This document shows, one piece after another, positions 46,700-57,500 of a DNA stretch of 64,000 nt. A program made the position numbers and the translations under genes. The notes under the pieces were generated by a model. It searched no databases. It saw only the letters and a list, made by a program, of their open reading frames with translations, and had not been told where the DNA came from. How positions within the stretch are numbered: the stretch's first letter is position 1; each line of letters begins with the position of its first letter. This stretch comes from JAHEJE01 sp965216335 (GTDB taxonomy: Bacteria; Pseudomonadota; Alphaproteobacteria; Rhizobiales; Aestuariivirgaceae), in contig OZ244154.1 in NCBI GenBank assembly GCA_965216335.1, positions 248,001 through 312,000 on the forward strand. The letters are read 5' to 3'.

Positions 46700-47896
46700 T
46701 CAGTTGGTTTTATAGGACTTGATGAGCACAAATTTGTCATCATCGGACACTTGCTCGACCAATTGGTCTATCCATGCTTGCGAGTACGTGTAACTCTTAT
46801 AAGCTGGGTGATAGATGCACCATGTTTTGTTCACGTTCTCCGGTTGCTTGCTGCCCCCTTTTGGCCGTGCGCCGAACAGATACATGGATTGCGTGTGATT
46901 ATGGCTGGTGAACCGTTTGCCTGATTTTTTGCTGACCTCCTTGCAAACCTCTCCGGGCTTGAAGGGGAAAAGCTTGTCGGCAACGACCTGCTTTTCAAGA
47001 ACATTGTGAATTTCTATCCCTTCTTCTGAACCAGGTTTGATAAAACGGATATGTGCTTTGCTCTTAGATGTGTTTTCAAGCATGTACACGACGCGAAACT
47101 GATACTCCAAATCGGCCCTTTCCTCATCGCTCAATCTGTCGTCAAGTCGAGCATCCAGCGCCGAAATGTGATCGGGAATATCATATTTGTGCAGGTGTTC
47201 GATCTGCTCAAAATCGAGTTTGGAAAATTGCAAGGCGAGTGACAATTCGTGCTGCAGCGACAACCGGTCTTCGAATAGCTCACAAATGGCTTTATCGAAG
47301 TTCAAACAGCATGCCTGAAATTTCGGAAAGAACCTGTAGTCCGCACGACGGAGTATTTTGTGCTCAATGTCATTTCGAATATCAATCAAATCGGCCAGGT
47401 TATTTTTGATGCCGTTTGACAACGGGCAATCCTGGCGCTTGATCATCTGACTGAGCAAGAGCGTACGGCCCTGCTTATCTTCTATATCCACACCGCTCCG
47501 CAGATAATGTTCATGCAACAAATAGGTCCAGGCAATGTTGGCCTGCACGGCAAAAACTTCCGTCTTGAACTTAAGACCCGGATTGTTGAACACCTGAACC
47601 GCTAGCAACATCGCTTCTCGGGCACGAATGAGCCGTTCGTCATCGTATAGATTCAGGCCGGTTTGCGGATCGTAGGATTCCTTTTTCTTGATATAGAAAT
47701 CCGTAGCCTCATCTGAGGTTGGCTTGATGTGGCCATTGGCTTTGACCTCAGTAATTCTTGCGCTGTTTATGGTTGCTGCGCGGTTGATATTGACCAACGC
47801 CTGAATATCCTGATTGCGCCAACCGCGCGCCAAAAGGGCCTTTACAATTCTACGTTCTTCATTCGTGAGAGCACCCTCAGCCTTGCGGATAACCAT
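46700..47896 (-). CDS. DUF3644 (HEPN-superfamily) protein
   Basis: 398-aa protein. An N-terminal helix-turn-helix-like segment (EERRIVKALLARGWRNQDIQALV) precedes the DUF3644 region AMLLAVQVFNNPGLKFKTEVFAVQANIAW. The RNDIEH motif at residues 174-179 matches the R-x4-H HEPN ribonuclease signature. ATG at 47896 has a purine-rich site (GGGGGAAAAG) upstream. It is on the same strand as, and 210 bases downstream of, the restriction-like operon, and could be its effector or an independent abortive-infection gene. Confidence 0.7.
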   Translation of the reverse strand: MVIRKAEGALTNEERRIVKALLARGWRNQDIQALVNINRAATINSARITEVKANGHIKPTSDEATDFYIKKKESYDPQTGLNLYDDERLIRAREAMLLAVQVFNNPGLKFKTEVFAVQANIAWTYLLHEHYLRSGVDIEDKQGRTLLLSQMIKRQDCPLSNGIKNNLADLIDIRNDIEHKILRRADYRFFPKFQACCLNFDKAICELFEDRLSLQHELSLALQFSKLDFEQIEHLHKYDIPDHISALDARLDDRLSDEERADLEYQFRVVYMLENTSKSKAHIRFIKPGSEEGIEIHNVLEKQVVADKLFPFKPGEVCKEVSKKSGKRFTSHNHTQSMYLFGARPKGGSKQPENVNKTWCIYHPAYKSYTYSQAWIDQLVEQVSDDDKFVLIKSYKTN

Positions 47897-48106
47897 ATTT
47901 CTTTTCCCCCTGGCCCTCACATCCAGAAATCTTCATCGCAGCAGTTGTGAGTCCGAATACGGTTTGTTCTTTGCTGAAAGCCTTCGCTTATTTTTCATCA
48001 AGGCAAATCATAGCCGGATTATCACAAGCTGTACTGCCGCATATAACGGCGGCGTCAGGGCAACCGATTTGACGTAGGTTTTGTGCGGTCTGGCCTCCCG
48101 CAATTT

Positions 48107-48686
48107 TCACAACTCGCCAGCACCATCAGTGTTTCCATTCCCAAACAGTTCGCCCTGCCTCTTTTCTTCTTTGTCGTATCTACCGAGTAAAGCATCCAGA
48201 GCATCATCGCCCAACTCATCGGCCAGCTGATCATCATTAAACTTCAATACACGGAGCACGCGGAATCGTGAGCGTTTCCCCTGTTTCTCAACAAATGCCC
48301 ATTGAACATCCAACTGGTCATTCGGCTGCAGGTGCAGACCACCGTCATCTCGCCGCCGCCAGAAACCTTCGTCTTCAATAATGAAAGTGGCAGTCTTGTT
48401 GTCTCCGTATGTGCCATACCAATGGCGCTTGTCCTGCAAACTGCGCCGCCAAACCGGGCTGTTCGCTATGATCCGTTCCACACTCACAACCCAGTCAAGC
48501 TGTTCCTCAATTTCTTCGTCGGGGGGAAGCCTGACTTGCAATCCAGAAAAATCAGACCGTTTGACCGGGAAGTCATGAGTTTCGTCAAAGCCAAGGCCCT
48601 TGATGTCGTTATTTGCGTTGCAGACCTCGTAAAATTGGTTTCGTGCTTCGAACGCTTCACGAAATACGCGTGGCGTGACACCCGCT
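48107..48686 (-). pseudogene. C-terminal part of IS-interrupted island protein
   Basis: Downstream piece of the gene starting at 50516. Counting one copy of the 8-bp duplication, the frame continues cleanly across the IS site: ...EDKLSKAG joins VTPRVFREAFEARNQ, and further on LQVRLPPDEEIEEQLDW. The intact protein would be 359 aa. The C-terminal half is acidic, with several Trp residues, and ends GNTDGAGEL; no family recognised. As it stands this part lacks a start unless a TTG at 48541 is used. Confidence 0.75.
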
Positions 48687-50008
48687 GGTAGTGTCCAGAG
48701 TCTTTCGCACTTTTTGTCATGCGACGGCGGTTCCTTGGGGTTGGTTTTTCATTGCAGTCAGCGGGTCCATGTTCATGTAGCGCCTCGTTGACCACTGGGT
48801 TCCAGCAATGTGTCTCAACCTGGCTGCAGCCAGGTTGAGACAGGATTGTCCGTCCGGGAAAGCCCCGACCACCCTGGTTCGCCGTCTGATCTCGCGCATC
48901 AGCCGCTCCAGCGGATTGTTGGTGCGCAACTTGATCCAGTGACTGTCCGGGAACGCATAGAAGGTCAGCGTCTCGCCAATCTTGTCCTCAACCAGCTCTG
49001 CCGCCTTGCCCATGCGCTGGCGGCGCAGCTCGGCCGCGACCGCTTCGGCCTTGTCGGTGGCCGCCTGCCGGTTCTCCTGGGCATGGATGGCCTTCAGCAT
49101 GTGGCTCACCTGGCGCATCTTGCCTGCCGGCACATGACTGAAGACATTGCGATAGAAATGCACCATGCAGCGCTGCCACCGGGTCTCGGGCAGATAGTCG
49201 GCAACGCTCTCCACCAGGCCACGACAGGCGTCTGATACCACCAGCTCCACACCATTCAGGCCCCGGTCCACCAGATGGCGCAGGAACGACGACCATCCGG
49301 ACTTGTCCTCCTTGGCCCCCTCGCAGATGCCCAGAACCTCGCGATAGCCATCCGAGGTCACGCCAATCGCCACCAGCAGCGAGACGTTGCGCACCTCACC
49401 GGCCCATGAGCGCTTCATCACGATACCATCGAGAAAGACATACGGATGTGAGCCCTCAATCGGCTTGTGGCGCCATTCCTCGATCTTGGCATAGATCTTC
49501 TTGTTGAGGTTCGACACCGTCGACGGGCTCACCCGCGTGCCCCACAGCGCCTCGGTGATGTCTTCGACCCGGCGCACCGAAACACCCGCCAGATACATCT
49601 CGATCAAAGCTTCCTCGACGCTGCTCTCGCGGCGCTGGTAGCGTTCTATGATCGCCGTCTCGAATGTTTGTCGCCGCAGCTTCGGCACCTTCAGCTTGAC
49701 CGCGCCGGCCTTGGTGTGAAGCGACCGGTCGTAGCTGCCAGCGCGTGTGTCGGTCCGAGCCTCACTGCGCTCATACCGGCCAGCCCCGCACAACCGGTCG
49801 GCCTCGGCATCCAGCATCGCATTCAAGGCTTCTTCAACCGTGCCGCGCACCATCTCGCCAAGGTGATCGCGTATCCGCGCCTCGTCGATCTGGATCACCT
49901 GACCCATCGCCTTGGTCTCCGTATCATCACTCATCGTCTCGCTCCTCTCACTCAGTGTGAAAGGAACCACCGCATCAGGCAAATGTGCGAAAGACTCTCT
50001 ACGTTATC
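48687..50008 (-). mobile_element. IS256-family insertion sequence
   Basis: 1322-bp element bounded by 24-bp imperfect inverted ends sharing the perfect inner block AGAGTCTTTCGCAC, and flanked by the perfect 8-bp direct repeat CACCCGCT (48679-48686 and 50009-50016). Size, duplication length and transposase type all match the IS256 family. It sits in the third gene of the restriction-like operon. The intact duplication suggests a recent insertion. Confidence 0.92.
48717..49934 (-). CDS. IS256-family transposase
   Basis: 405-aa mutator-type DDE transposase. Catalytic residues are the Asp in YVFLDGIVMK, the Asp in VVSDACRG and the Glu in NNPLERLMREIRRRT. The ATG at 49934 is preceded by GAGGAGCGAG; an upstream in-frame start adds 16 residues. 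GC content and codon use look like the host's and unlike the interrupted gene. No frameshift is seen, so it could be active. Confidence 0.93.
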   Translation of the reverse strand: MSDDTETKAMGQVIQIDEARIRDHLGEMVRGTVEEALNAMLDAEADRLCGAGRYERSEARTDTRAGSYDRSLHTKAGAVKLKVPKLRRQTFETAIIERYQRRESSVEEALIEMYLAGVSVRRVEDITEALWGTRVSPSTVSNLNKKIYAKIEEWRHKPIEGSHPYVFLDGIVMKRSWAGEVRNVSLLVAIGVTSDGYREVLGICEGAKEDKSGWSSFLRHLVDRGLNGVELVVSDACRGLVESVADYLPETRWQRCMVHFYRNVFSHVPAGKMRQVSHMLKAIHAQENRQAATDKAEAVAAELRRQRMGKAAELVEDKIGETLTFYAFPDSHWIKLRTNNPLERLMREIRRRTRVVGAFPDGQSCLNLAAARLRHIAGTQWSTRRYMNMDPLTAMKNQPQGTAVA

Positions 50009-50516
50009 CACCCGCTTTTGAGAGTTTGTCTTCATCAAGGTGAAGAAAGGCAATGACAGTTTTGACCAGCATCAGCGCTTCGGCTTGCTTGGTCACCAAT
50101 TCGTCTTGCTCTTCACCGGTTGACGGATTTTCGGATGTCTGCCTTCCCAGAATGGTCCGAAGTTTTTCACCGGCCTTTCTGTGCCAATATGTGGGCTCAT
50201 GTCCGGTAAGTCCCTCAAAAAAAGCTTTTCCATCTTTAGTTTGAGAATACGCCCAGACCAATCCGATAGGCCCCACTGCAGTGCCGATGTAACCGAGTAT
50301 TTCAATGAACCCCCCATCTTTGGGCGGCACGACCAACATCTGATATTTGAGTTTCCCATCGAAAAGACGCTTATTGAAACCGTCCAATATGGCTTCGGTT
50401 TTCTTGGCAGTCTGGACGAAATCATTAAGGGGAATGCGGTGATGGGGCACATCGAAATGTAGAGGTATGACCTCAACAATATTTTCTTCCCCATATACCG
50501 CCTCTGCCCCCGTCAT
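50009..50516 (-). pseudogene. N-terminal part of IS-interrupted island protein
   Basis: Starts at ATG 50516, overlapping the methylase stop codon (ATGA). It contains a hydrophobic stretch FIEILGYIGTAVGPIGLVW (about residues 69-87) that could be one membrane helix, and an acidic helical region before the IS. As it stands it stops nine residues-equivalent after the insertion point (SKAGG-stop). The intact gene is the third member of the operon; no family recognised. Confidence 0.75.
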
Positions 50517-53500
50517 GACCAATGGGTCTCGATATACGTCTGAATGGAATCGCCGGTCAGCCGCTCAGTCTTATTGCTTGTGCGAACAAAAAATTCCTTT
50601 CCCTTGTCAATATCGAGATAGGCAGGTTTTGGGCCGCGTTCTTTGACATCGATAACACAAACTTGCTTTTGCTCATGTTCATGAAACCGAATTTCGTAGG
50701 TCGGGGCGAATTCGGGGCCAATATGGTTATTCAGCATTGTGGCGATGAGCTGCTGGAATGTATCCAGACTTTCTCTGGCTTCTTTCAAATCGGCTTTCAG
50801 CCCAAGCACGTTTTTGTTGTCATCAATGCCAATCGCCAGAATTCCGCCACCGGAATTCAGAAAAGCGGCCACTGTTTTCAATGACGCCTTCAGGACAAAT
50901 TTGTCCTTATTGCCAGCGTTCTCGCCCTGTATGGCAATCCGAAATGTGGATTTGTATTCCAGTTCCTGCCCCTCATCGGCCTTTACAATATCAGCTATGG
51001 TTGGTGGTGGCGGCGGCGGAGCATAGAAGGCGCCCGGCCAGCCGCCGTGGTCATCGATCACGCGATCGATTTCGGCCATCAGGCGGCGGGTCTCGGTCAG
51101 CGCGACGACGATGCGGCGGTAGCGGAGGATGTCTTCGTCGGTGAGAATACGGCCTTCCTTCGCCTTCTTGCCACCGGTCTCGGCGCGGTCTTCGATCCAT
51201 TTTTTCAGCGGTGTATAGCCGCCCACCTGAAATTCGAAAGTCTCCTTCGGTACGTCCTCGAACCACGCGTTTTCGTTGATCGTCACCTTGCCGTTTTCCC
51301 ATTGCGGAAAGCCGCCGCGTGAAGTGCGTTTCTTGCCGATCTGCGGATTGGGTTTGCCGACATAGCGGATATCGGGATCCTCCAGCACGGGCGCCTCATC
51401 GGGCTTTAGGAGATGCAGGGCGACGAGTTCCGCACCGAGCGGCGCCAGCGTCTTGAACAGATCGAGACTGCCCGGCGTGGGGATGCGGGGGAAATCGGAT
51501 TTCAGAAACTCAGCGTAGCGCGTGCGGTAGGAGGGCGCGTGAAGAACGGCATAGATCCAGTTGAATAAGTCGCGCGGACCGAAGGTCTTGGCTAGATCCC
51601 CGCGCCCATCCCAAGCCGCCTTTTCCAGCGACAACTGCTCCGGTTTCTCATGGAGAAACTCGGCGCCCAGGCTCTCCTGCTTGCCACGCGGGATACCATC
51701 TTCATAGGTCAGGTCGATCGCGTTGCTGAAAGTTTGCGCGAATTTGCGGTCGATGTTCGGGCGGCGATGCGCTTCGCCAGCGGCAGGCTTGAGCCAGAGG
51801 GGGAAGACATAGGTGTTAGTAGATGTCTTTGAAGATAGAAATATTTTATCTGTACGTTTTTCGGTAGCGAAAATGTGAGCATAATTTAGATCGTTTACAA
51901 TCCGCGAAGTTAGAATCGCAATATTACTGATTTCTAGATTCGATTGAACCGTTTCCTTCAGGATGGTCATAACGTTTGGACTGACGATACTAAATCGTTC
52001 GTCAAATGGCCTATACGAAACTGGAGAAACCTTCTTGGCCCACTCATCTGTAGATGCGAATGCCTTCGCGCGTTCGTAATTCCACTGATTTGTGGAGCAC
52101 ATTCGATATATTGACGATATTTCCTTCCGAGATTTGGATGCCTTCAGATCTTCCATTCGATGGCCAAATTCTCTTCCATCAAATGCAACTGCAAATTCAT
52201 CTTGCTGTGTTGCAAATCCCGTTGACCAGTAAGTTTCTTTATCAGAGTGGCGGTCGCCGGTTCCAAATGCGACTGGCAGATCTGTATGGATCTGAAATTC
52301 GCCCTCAAGATCGCCGCTCTTCCAAAAATAGTAGTTTGGCTTTCGCGGCATAGCCACTTCCGATGGAATCTTGTCGATATCCATTTCCAGCAGCCAATCC
52401 ATCTTCTCATCAAATGACCCCTCACGACTGAAGTACTTTGAGGTACATTGATCGGATGGCTCGATCGCTGAAAAAATCCCAATTCCAACGCCGGTCATGA
52501 TTTCGAAGACAGGTTCGTCGATTCCTTCGACATCATCGCGACGAATGCTGCCGTTCAGATTTACGGTGACGAGTTTATTGAATGTCTGAAAAAGTGTTTT
52601 TCGCAGATCGCGTGGTTGCGTTCCGAGCATATAGCCGTGACCAGTAATCATGCTAAAAATCCCGCACGTTGATCGCTCAATCGCAACATGCCCCAACCGG
52701 ATGAACTTGATGTAGTCGTTCGAGAGCGCTTGGATTTGGCTCTCTTCCTTTCGTACATTTTCTTTGTATGGCTCACACAGATCGGTGATCCACTTTCCCA
52801 TATTGAACGACTTTACTGAGTAAGGTGGGTTCCCGATCACCACTGTGACAGGAAGCCCTTCTTTAGCGCGGTTTGCCTGCTCGGCTTCGTGCGCTAAGGC
52901 CAAAGACCGCATGCGCTCTTCAAGATCGAGATCGCGAACGGGTTCCAGCGCGTTTGTGAGGAAAATGCGGGCGCGTTCATCCGAGCCGAATTTGTAGCCC
53001 GTTTCCGACAGCTTCAACCCGACCTTCATGTGCGCGATCGAATATGGTGCCATCATCAGCTCAAACGCGGTGAGGCGTGGCAGCATGTGGGTTGGGACGT
53101 AATCGTTCCAGGCCTCGGCGATCTCCGCCTCGCGCTTTCCTTCTTTCTTCCAGTGCTCCATCATGCGCTTGTGGATGAGGTCGATTGCCTCGACCAGGAA
53201 AGTGCCGGTGCCCGTCGCCGGATCGAGGACCTGTACGAAAGGCTGCTCCGGATTGACATGGTCCGGCACGGTAATCTTGTCGTTCCGCGCAGCCAGTTCG
53301 CCCCAGGTCGTTGTATCGGCAAGCCCCAGCGGCAGGCCGAATTCCTCACGCAGGATCTCGTCCACGCCGCGTACGATGAAATTGACCACCGGACGGGGGG
53401 TGTAGAAAACACCGCGCTGCATGCGTTTTTTCGGATCGTATTCCTTCAGGAACAATTCATAGAAATGGATGACCGGGTCTTCCTTGGGGTTCCGGTCGCC

Positions 53501-54523
53501 GAAATCGCGCAGTACGGCCTCCATTTTAGCGCGGTTCAACATGGCGACAACGTCGCGCACGCCGAGTTCGTCGAAGTCCATGCCCTTGCGCTTGTCGCGA
53601 CCGCCGAGTTTCAGGAAGCTTTCGAATAATTCCTTCAGAAAGGGGTTCGTCTTTGGCACCATGTCGGCCATGTTGTCGGCGACGAGCAGCGCGCCCGGCC
53701 GCGATATGCGCGCGGCCAGCATGCCGTAACAGATGGTCTGGGCGAACATATCGGCGAAGCCGTCCTCGTCCAGATCCTGGATCAGGTTCTTGCGGAAGGC
53801 CTCCAGCATGGTGCGCATGGGGCCGGTTTCGCTTTCTGCGGCCAGAAGCTGGTTGGCGCGGGCGCGGATATCGGTGGCGAGTACCGCAAGGCGAATGGCG
53901 AGTTCCTTTGACGTGCGGATCACCTCGCCATGGCCGGTTTCAAATGCGCCACTCCAGTTTTGCCGCCAGGTGGCATGGTCCTGTGGATCGTCGGGCCAAG
54001 TGAGGCGATTGTTCAGCACGCCAGCTACATGCTCGTTGTGGAGTTTGGTATCTTTCGCGTTCCAACCAAGTACTTTGAGCACTGGCAGATCGCCGGTCGC
54101 ACCCTCATCGGAAAATTGTACAAAGGCTAGTTCACGCTCACCGGACAGCCCGAAATTGGCAGCAAAGATGAGGTCGCCCAACTGCCAGGCCTGGCGGTTG
54201 GGGTCCTGTGCGCCGGCGCGTTGCTTCACCACCAACGCCCGCAACATGCGCCGCAGCACAGTGACGGAAATCTTCTTGTCCTCAAAGCTGATGAAAAAGA
54301 CGCCCCAGGGCTGGTCGGTCGTCAAGGGGCGCAACTGGTGGATTTCGCGGATTTTCGCGGTCTGCTCCGGTTTCAGGCCAAGTTCGGCCGCATCGTAGTC
54401 ATAGACGATGTCCTCGAACCCGAAATCCTCGCCGATCGGCCAACCGAGCCTGTCCCTTAGAAGTTCAACCAAGCGCGGAAAACTTTTGACCTCATTTAGT
54501 TCAACCGCAGATAACTCACTCAT
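50513..54523 (-). CDS. N6-adenine DNA methylase, type ISP-like, with C-terminal AlbA_2 domain
   Basis: 1336-aa protein. GVFYTPRPVVNFIVR (371-385, motif X), VLDPATGTGTF (432-442, SAM-binding motif I) and NPPY (565-568, catalytic) define an active N6-adenine methylase. The following region to about 1150 (for example YVFPLWLKPAAG and GPRDLFNWIYAVLHAPSYRTRYAEFLKSDFPRIP-like text) resembles the C-terminal recognition region of type ISP restriction enzymes. Residues about 1177-1336 form a Schlafen/AlbA_2 domain (ELEYKSTF, AAFLNSGGGILAIGIDD). No nuclease or helicase is in this chain; these lie in the adjacent gene, 8 bases upstream. Confidence 0.85.
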   Translation of the reverse strand: MSELSAVELNEVKSFPRLVELLRDRLGWPIGEDFGFEDIVYDYDAAELGLKPEQTAKIREIHQLRPLTTDQPWGVFFISFEDKKISVTVLRRMLRALVVKQRAGAQDPNRQAWQLGDLIFAANFGLSGERELAFVQFSDEGATGDLPVLKVLGWNAKDTKLHNEHVAGVLNNRLTWPDDPQDHATWRQNWSGAFETGHGEVIRTSKELAIRLAVLATDIRARANQLLAAESETGPMRTMLEAFRKNLIQDLDEDGFADMFAQTICYGMLAARISRPGALLVADNMADMVPKTNPFLKELFESFLKLGGRDKRKGMDFDELGVRDVVAMLNRAKMEAVLRDFGDRNPKEDPVIHFYELFLKEYDPKKRMQRGVFYTPRPVVNFIVRGVDEILREEFGLPLGLADTTTWGELAARNDKITVPDHVNPEQPFVQVLDPATGTGTFLVEAIDLIHKRMMEHWKKEGKREAEIAEAWNDYVPTHMLPRLTAFELMMAPYSIAHMKVGLKLSETGYKFGSDERARIFLTNALEPVRDLDLEERMRSLALAHEAEQANRAKEGLPVTVVIGNPPYSVKSFNMGKWITDLCEPYKENVRKEESQIQALSNDYIKFIRLGHVAIERSTCGIFSMITGHGYMLGTQPRDLRKTLFQTFNKLVTVNLNGSIRRDDVEGIDEPVFEIMTGVGIGIFSAIEPSDQCTSKYFSREGSFDEKMDWLLEMDIDKIPSEVAMPRKPNYYFWKSGDLEGEFQIHTDLPVAFGTGDRHSDKETYWSTGFATQQDEFAVAFDGREFGHRMEDLKASKSRKEISSIYRMCSTNQWNYERAKAFASTDEWAKKVSPVSYRPFDERFSIVSPNVMTILKETVQSNLEISNIAILTSRIVNDLNYAHIFATEKRTDKIFLSSKTSTNTYVFPLWLKPAAGEAHRRPNIDRKFAQTFSNAIDLTYEDGIPRGKQESLGAEFLHEKPEQLSLEKAAWDGRGDLAKTFGPRDLFNWIYAVLHAPSYRTRYAEFLKSDFPRIPTPGSLDLFKTLAPLGAELVALHLLKPDEAPVLEDPDIRYVGKPNPQIGKKRTSRGGFPQWENGKVTINENAWFEDVPKETFEFQVGGYTPLKKWIEDRAETGGKKAKEGRILTDEDILRYRRIVVALTETRRLMAEIDRVIDDHGGWPGAFYAPPPPPPTIADIVKADEGQELEYKSTFRIAIQGENAGNKDKFVLKASLKTVAAFLNSGGGILAIGIDDNKNVLGLKADLKEARESLDTFQQLIATMLNNHIGPEFAPTYEIRFHEHEQKQVCVIDVKERGPKPAYLDIDKGKEFFVRTSNKTERLTGDSIQTYIETHWS

Positions 54524-54531
54524 GCCGCCCC

Positions 54532-57500
54532 CTAATTCATCTCCATCCAGGCCTTGAGTACCGGCTTAACGCCAACGGGAGCCTGAACCTGACGCAAGTA
54601 TGTTTTTGTTATATGTTTTTCGATTTTCTGACGGATGTCAGAGAGCTTAGTCTGATCCGTTTTTGTGATCCGAGGCGTATCTGGTTTGCTGCGTATGAAC
54701 TCGATGATTTGTGAAGCTTCCTCAATGATGTTCTCTGTCTTGAGATCGTATAGATACCACTTCACGTCGCCGGCATCGGTCGTCCAGCGATCCTCTCCGG
54801 TTTCTTCACTGAGTGGTTTGTCATGGGCTGGACGCGCAAAGCAGAAGAAGACGGCTTGAGATTTCGGTTTGATATGCTCCTTGCCGGAGAACACAGCATC
54901 GGGAAAACCATTCAGCCGCTCTTCCAACCCTTCATTGTCTCGTAGTAAATCCTGGAATTCCAGATGCATTTCCTCATCAGGTGTTGGGCGGCCTTCATAT
55001 TGTTCAGTGAAGTTTTTCAAATCCTCGAAATCATCGTCTTCTGTCAGGAGCTTTCTGCCTTCGATCCCGAGTGTCTTGGAGATGCGCAGTGTCTTGTGAG
55101 ATACACGCTGGTAAAGGCTTAGAAGGTTGTCCAGATCGTCCGGAGGAAGGAAGTTCCAGTATCCAACAGTGCCCCGGAGATTTTTCTGATCCGGATGGTC
55201 TTTGACAAGGCGTTCCTCAATCTCCGGATTCATACGCCGGTCCACACGACCAATACGCTGCATGAGGCGGACAGGATTCCAGTGAAGGTCATAGTTGATC
55301 AAGCGAGTTCCGTCCTGAAGGTTTAGGCCTTCCGAAAGAACATCTGTTGAGATCAGAACGCGGATTTCCTCCAGTCCCTCATCTGCAAGTTCCCTGCTTG
55401 AGCTTTCGTTATAATACGGAGCAAAGCGACGGATTAGAGTGGAGCGATCTCCTTTGTAGCCACCGTCTATGTGGGCAAGCCCATCAAGGCCCGTATCCCT
55501 GAGCTGCTCATAAAGATAGCGCGCGGTGTCGCTAAACTCGGTAAAAATAATGACTTTGTTCTTGCTGATAACGGAGTCGTTTTTGAGCAGTTTTATAAGT
55601 TCACGGAGCTTTTTATCCTGTGAAGGCTTAAACTTCTCAAGTTCATCCAAAAAATCAGAAATCTGCTCCAGGTCCTGAACCGTCTCATGGACAATTTTTT
55701 CGATGTCAAACTCGTCGCGTTCGAGTTTTTCAACCGCATCGAGTAACTCCGGTGAAATCAAGTCCTCTTCTGCTTCGTCAATTAGATCGAATTGCGGTTC
55801 GTAGCCGATGAGTCTAGCGTTTCGCCTTTTCCAGTGTTCAACTGCGTTTTTTTCATGATCGGTCTCTGCATGCACTTCAAGCCATGCGAGCAGCTTCCAC
55901 AGGAGGTTCCAGCACGATTGTCTGAATGCCTCGGCAGAACTCTCAAATCGCTTTAAAAAGCCGGTACGGATCAGAGACACGACCTGCTTGCGTCGTCCTT
56001 TCTCAAGCGCCAAGTCGATGGAGTCATCGTCGCCCGTGTAGTAGGCGTAAGGATAGTAAATGGGCAGGGAGAAAAGCGGAGCCTTTTTGTGAAAGGCATC
56101 GGCAACCATATCCAACAATTTTCCATAGGTCTGTTTAACCGAGTAATTCACAACCTTTGGTTTGCGCGGCTCTGAAAACAGGATAGCATTGCCGCTTTCT
56201 CTGGTTACGCTCTCTTTGACATAACTACGGCTTCTCTGAACCACTAAAGCGTCAAATAATTCGTCAGCCGTCAGAATGTCACCGGCCTCAGCATAGTTGA
56301 TTTCCGAAAGTTCCTTTTCATCGTTTTTACCCAGAACCTGCTTTTCAATTGAATTTTCGAGCCTTCTTATATGGCCTGCAAGTGAATGGATACCAAGCGG
56401 CGCGTCGGAGAAATAATCTGGCTCATGCCGAGAAAAGAGTTCAACCATATGCTGGAAGTCGAGAAGGCTGTTGTTGATTGGAGTAGCGGTCAAATGGAAT
56501 AGCTGTTTTCCCTCGGTAATATCGTAAAGCTTCCAATATCTGGAACGGCGCTCGCCTTCTTTATCACCTTTCGTTCCAGTGTTTCGAAAGTGATGTGCTT
56601 CATCAACGATTACGACGTGCGCTTGTTGGCGAACTTGCTCTAACTCCTCGGCAATCTTGTCCCGCATAAGATCGGTATGACTGAAAATCTTGAGCCGGCT
56701 GTAACCCTTGAACAAATCGGGCAAGCGTTTTTGTAGTTCCCGCTCCCAAACGGGAGCCTTGGCTGCCTTGGGGACAAAGAGCGCTACGTTTTTGTTTTCA
56801 TGAACAACGAAACGTTCAATCAGCATCAAGCCGATGAAAGTCTTGCCGAGGCCAACGCCATCGCAGAGCAATGCACCACCGTAGCGATTTGCGCGTTTTA
56901 TCAGACCGTTGTAGCCGTCCTGTTGATATTTGGCCAAGACGGGATAGATACGAGAATTGTTCTTTTCCCATTCCGATGCTGTTTCTTCATGACCAAGAAA
57001 ATATTGTTGCAGCGAGCGAGCATAGACATCAAATGGCAGATATTCGTGAACATGACGCTCTATAATTTTCAGAAGGTCAGGAGTAACATCCTCAGCATCT
57101 TCCCAATGCTCATCGTACCATTCTTGGAGAACAGCGACCGGTGCCCCGGTAATTTGGACATTGAGCTCTATGTTTTCAGTCAATCCTGGAAAAGTGAAGT
57201 TGGATGAACCTACAAGGGCTGAAGAGCCGACAACATCCATACGAGCATGGGTTATATAGGCTTTGGCGTGAAATTTATCCTTGCGATAAACTCTGCACTC
57301 GATCTTTCCTTCTCGTATGGCTTCGACGATCGCAGGTACACCAGAAAGGAAGTGGTTCTTGGTTTTTTCCCTTTCCAGACTGCCGTCAAGCCGCGCGGAT
57401 ATTTCCTTCAGCCCCTTTTCAAATGACCGCTTAGTTCGTTTTGAAACTTCGTCTCCCATGAGGATTCGAATTTTCTCGACTTTTTGCCACTCTCCCTCAA

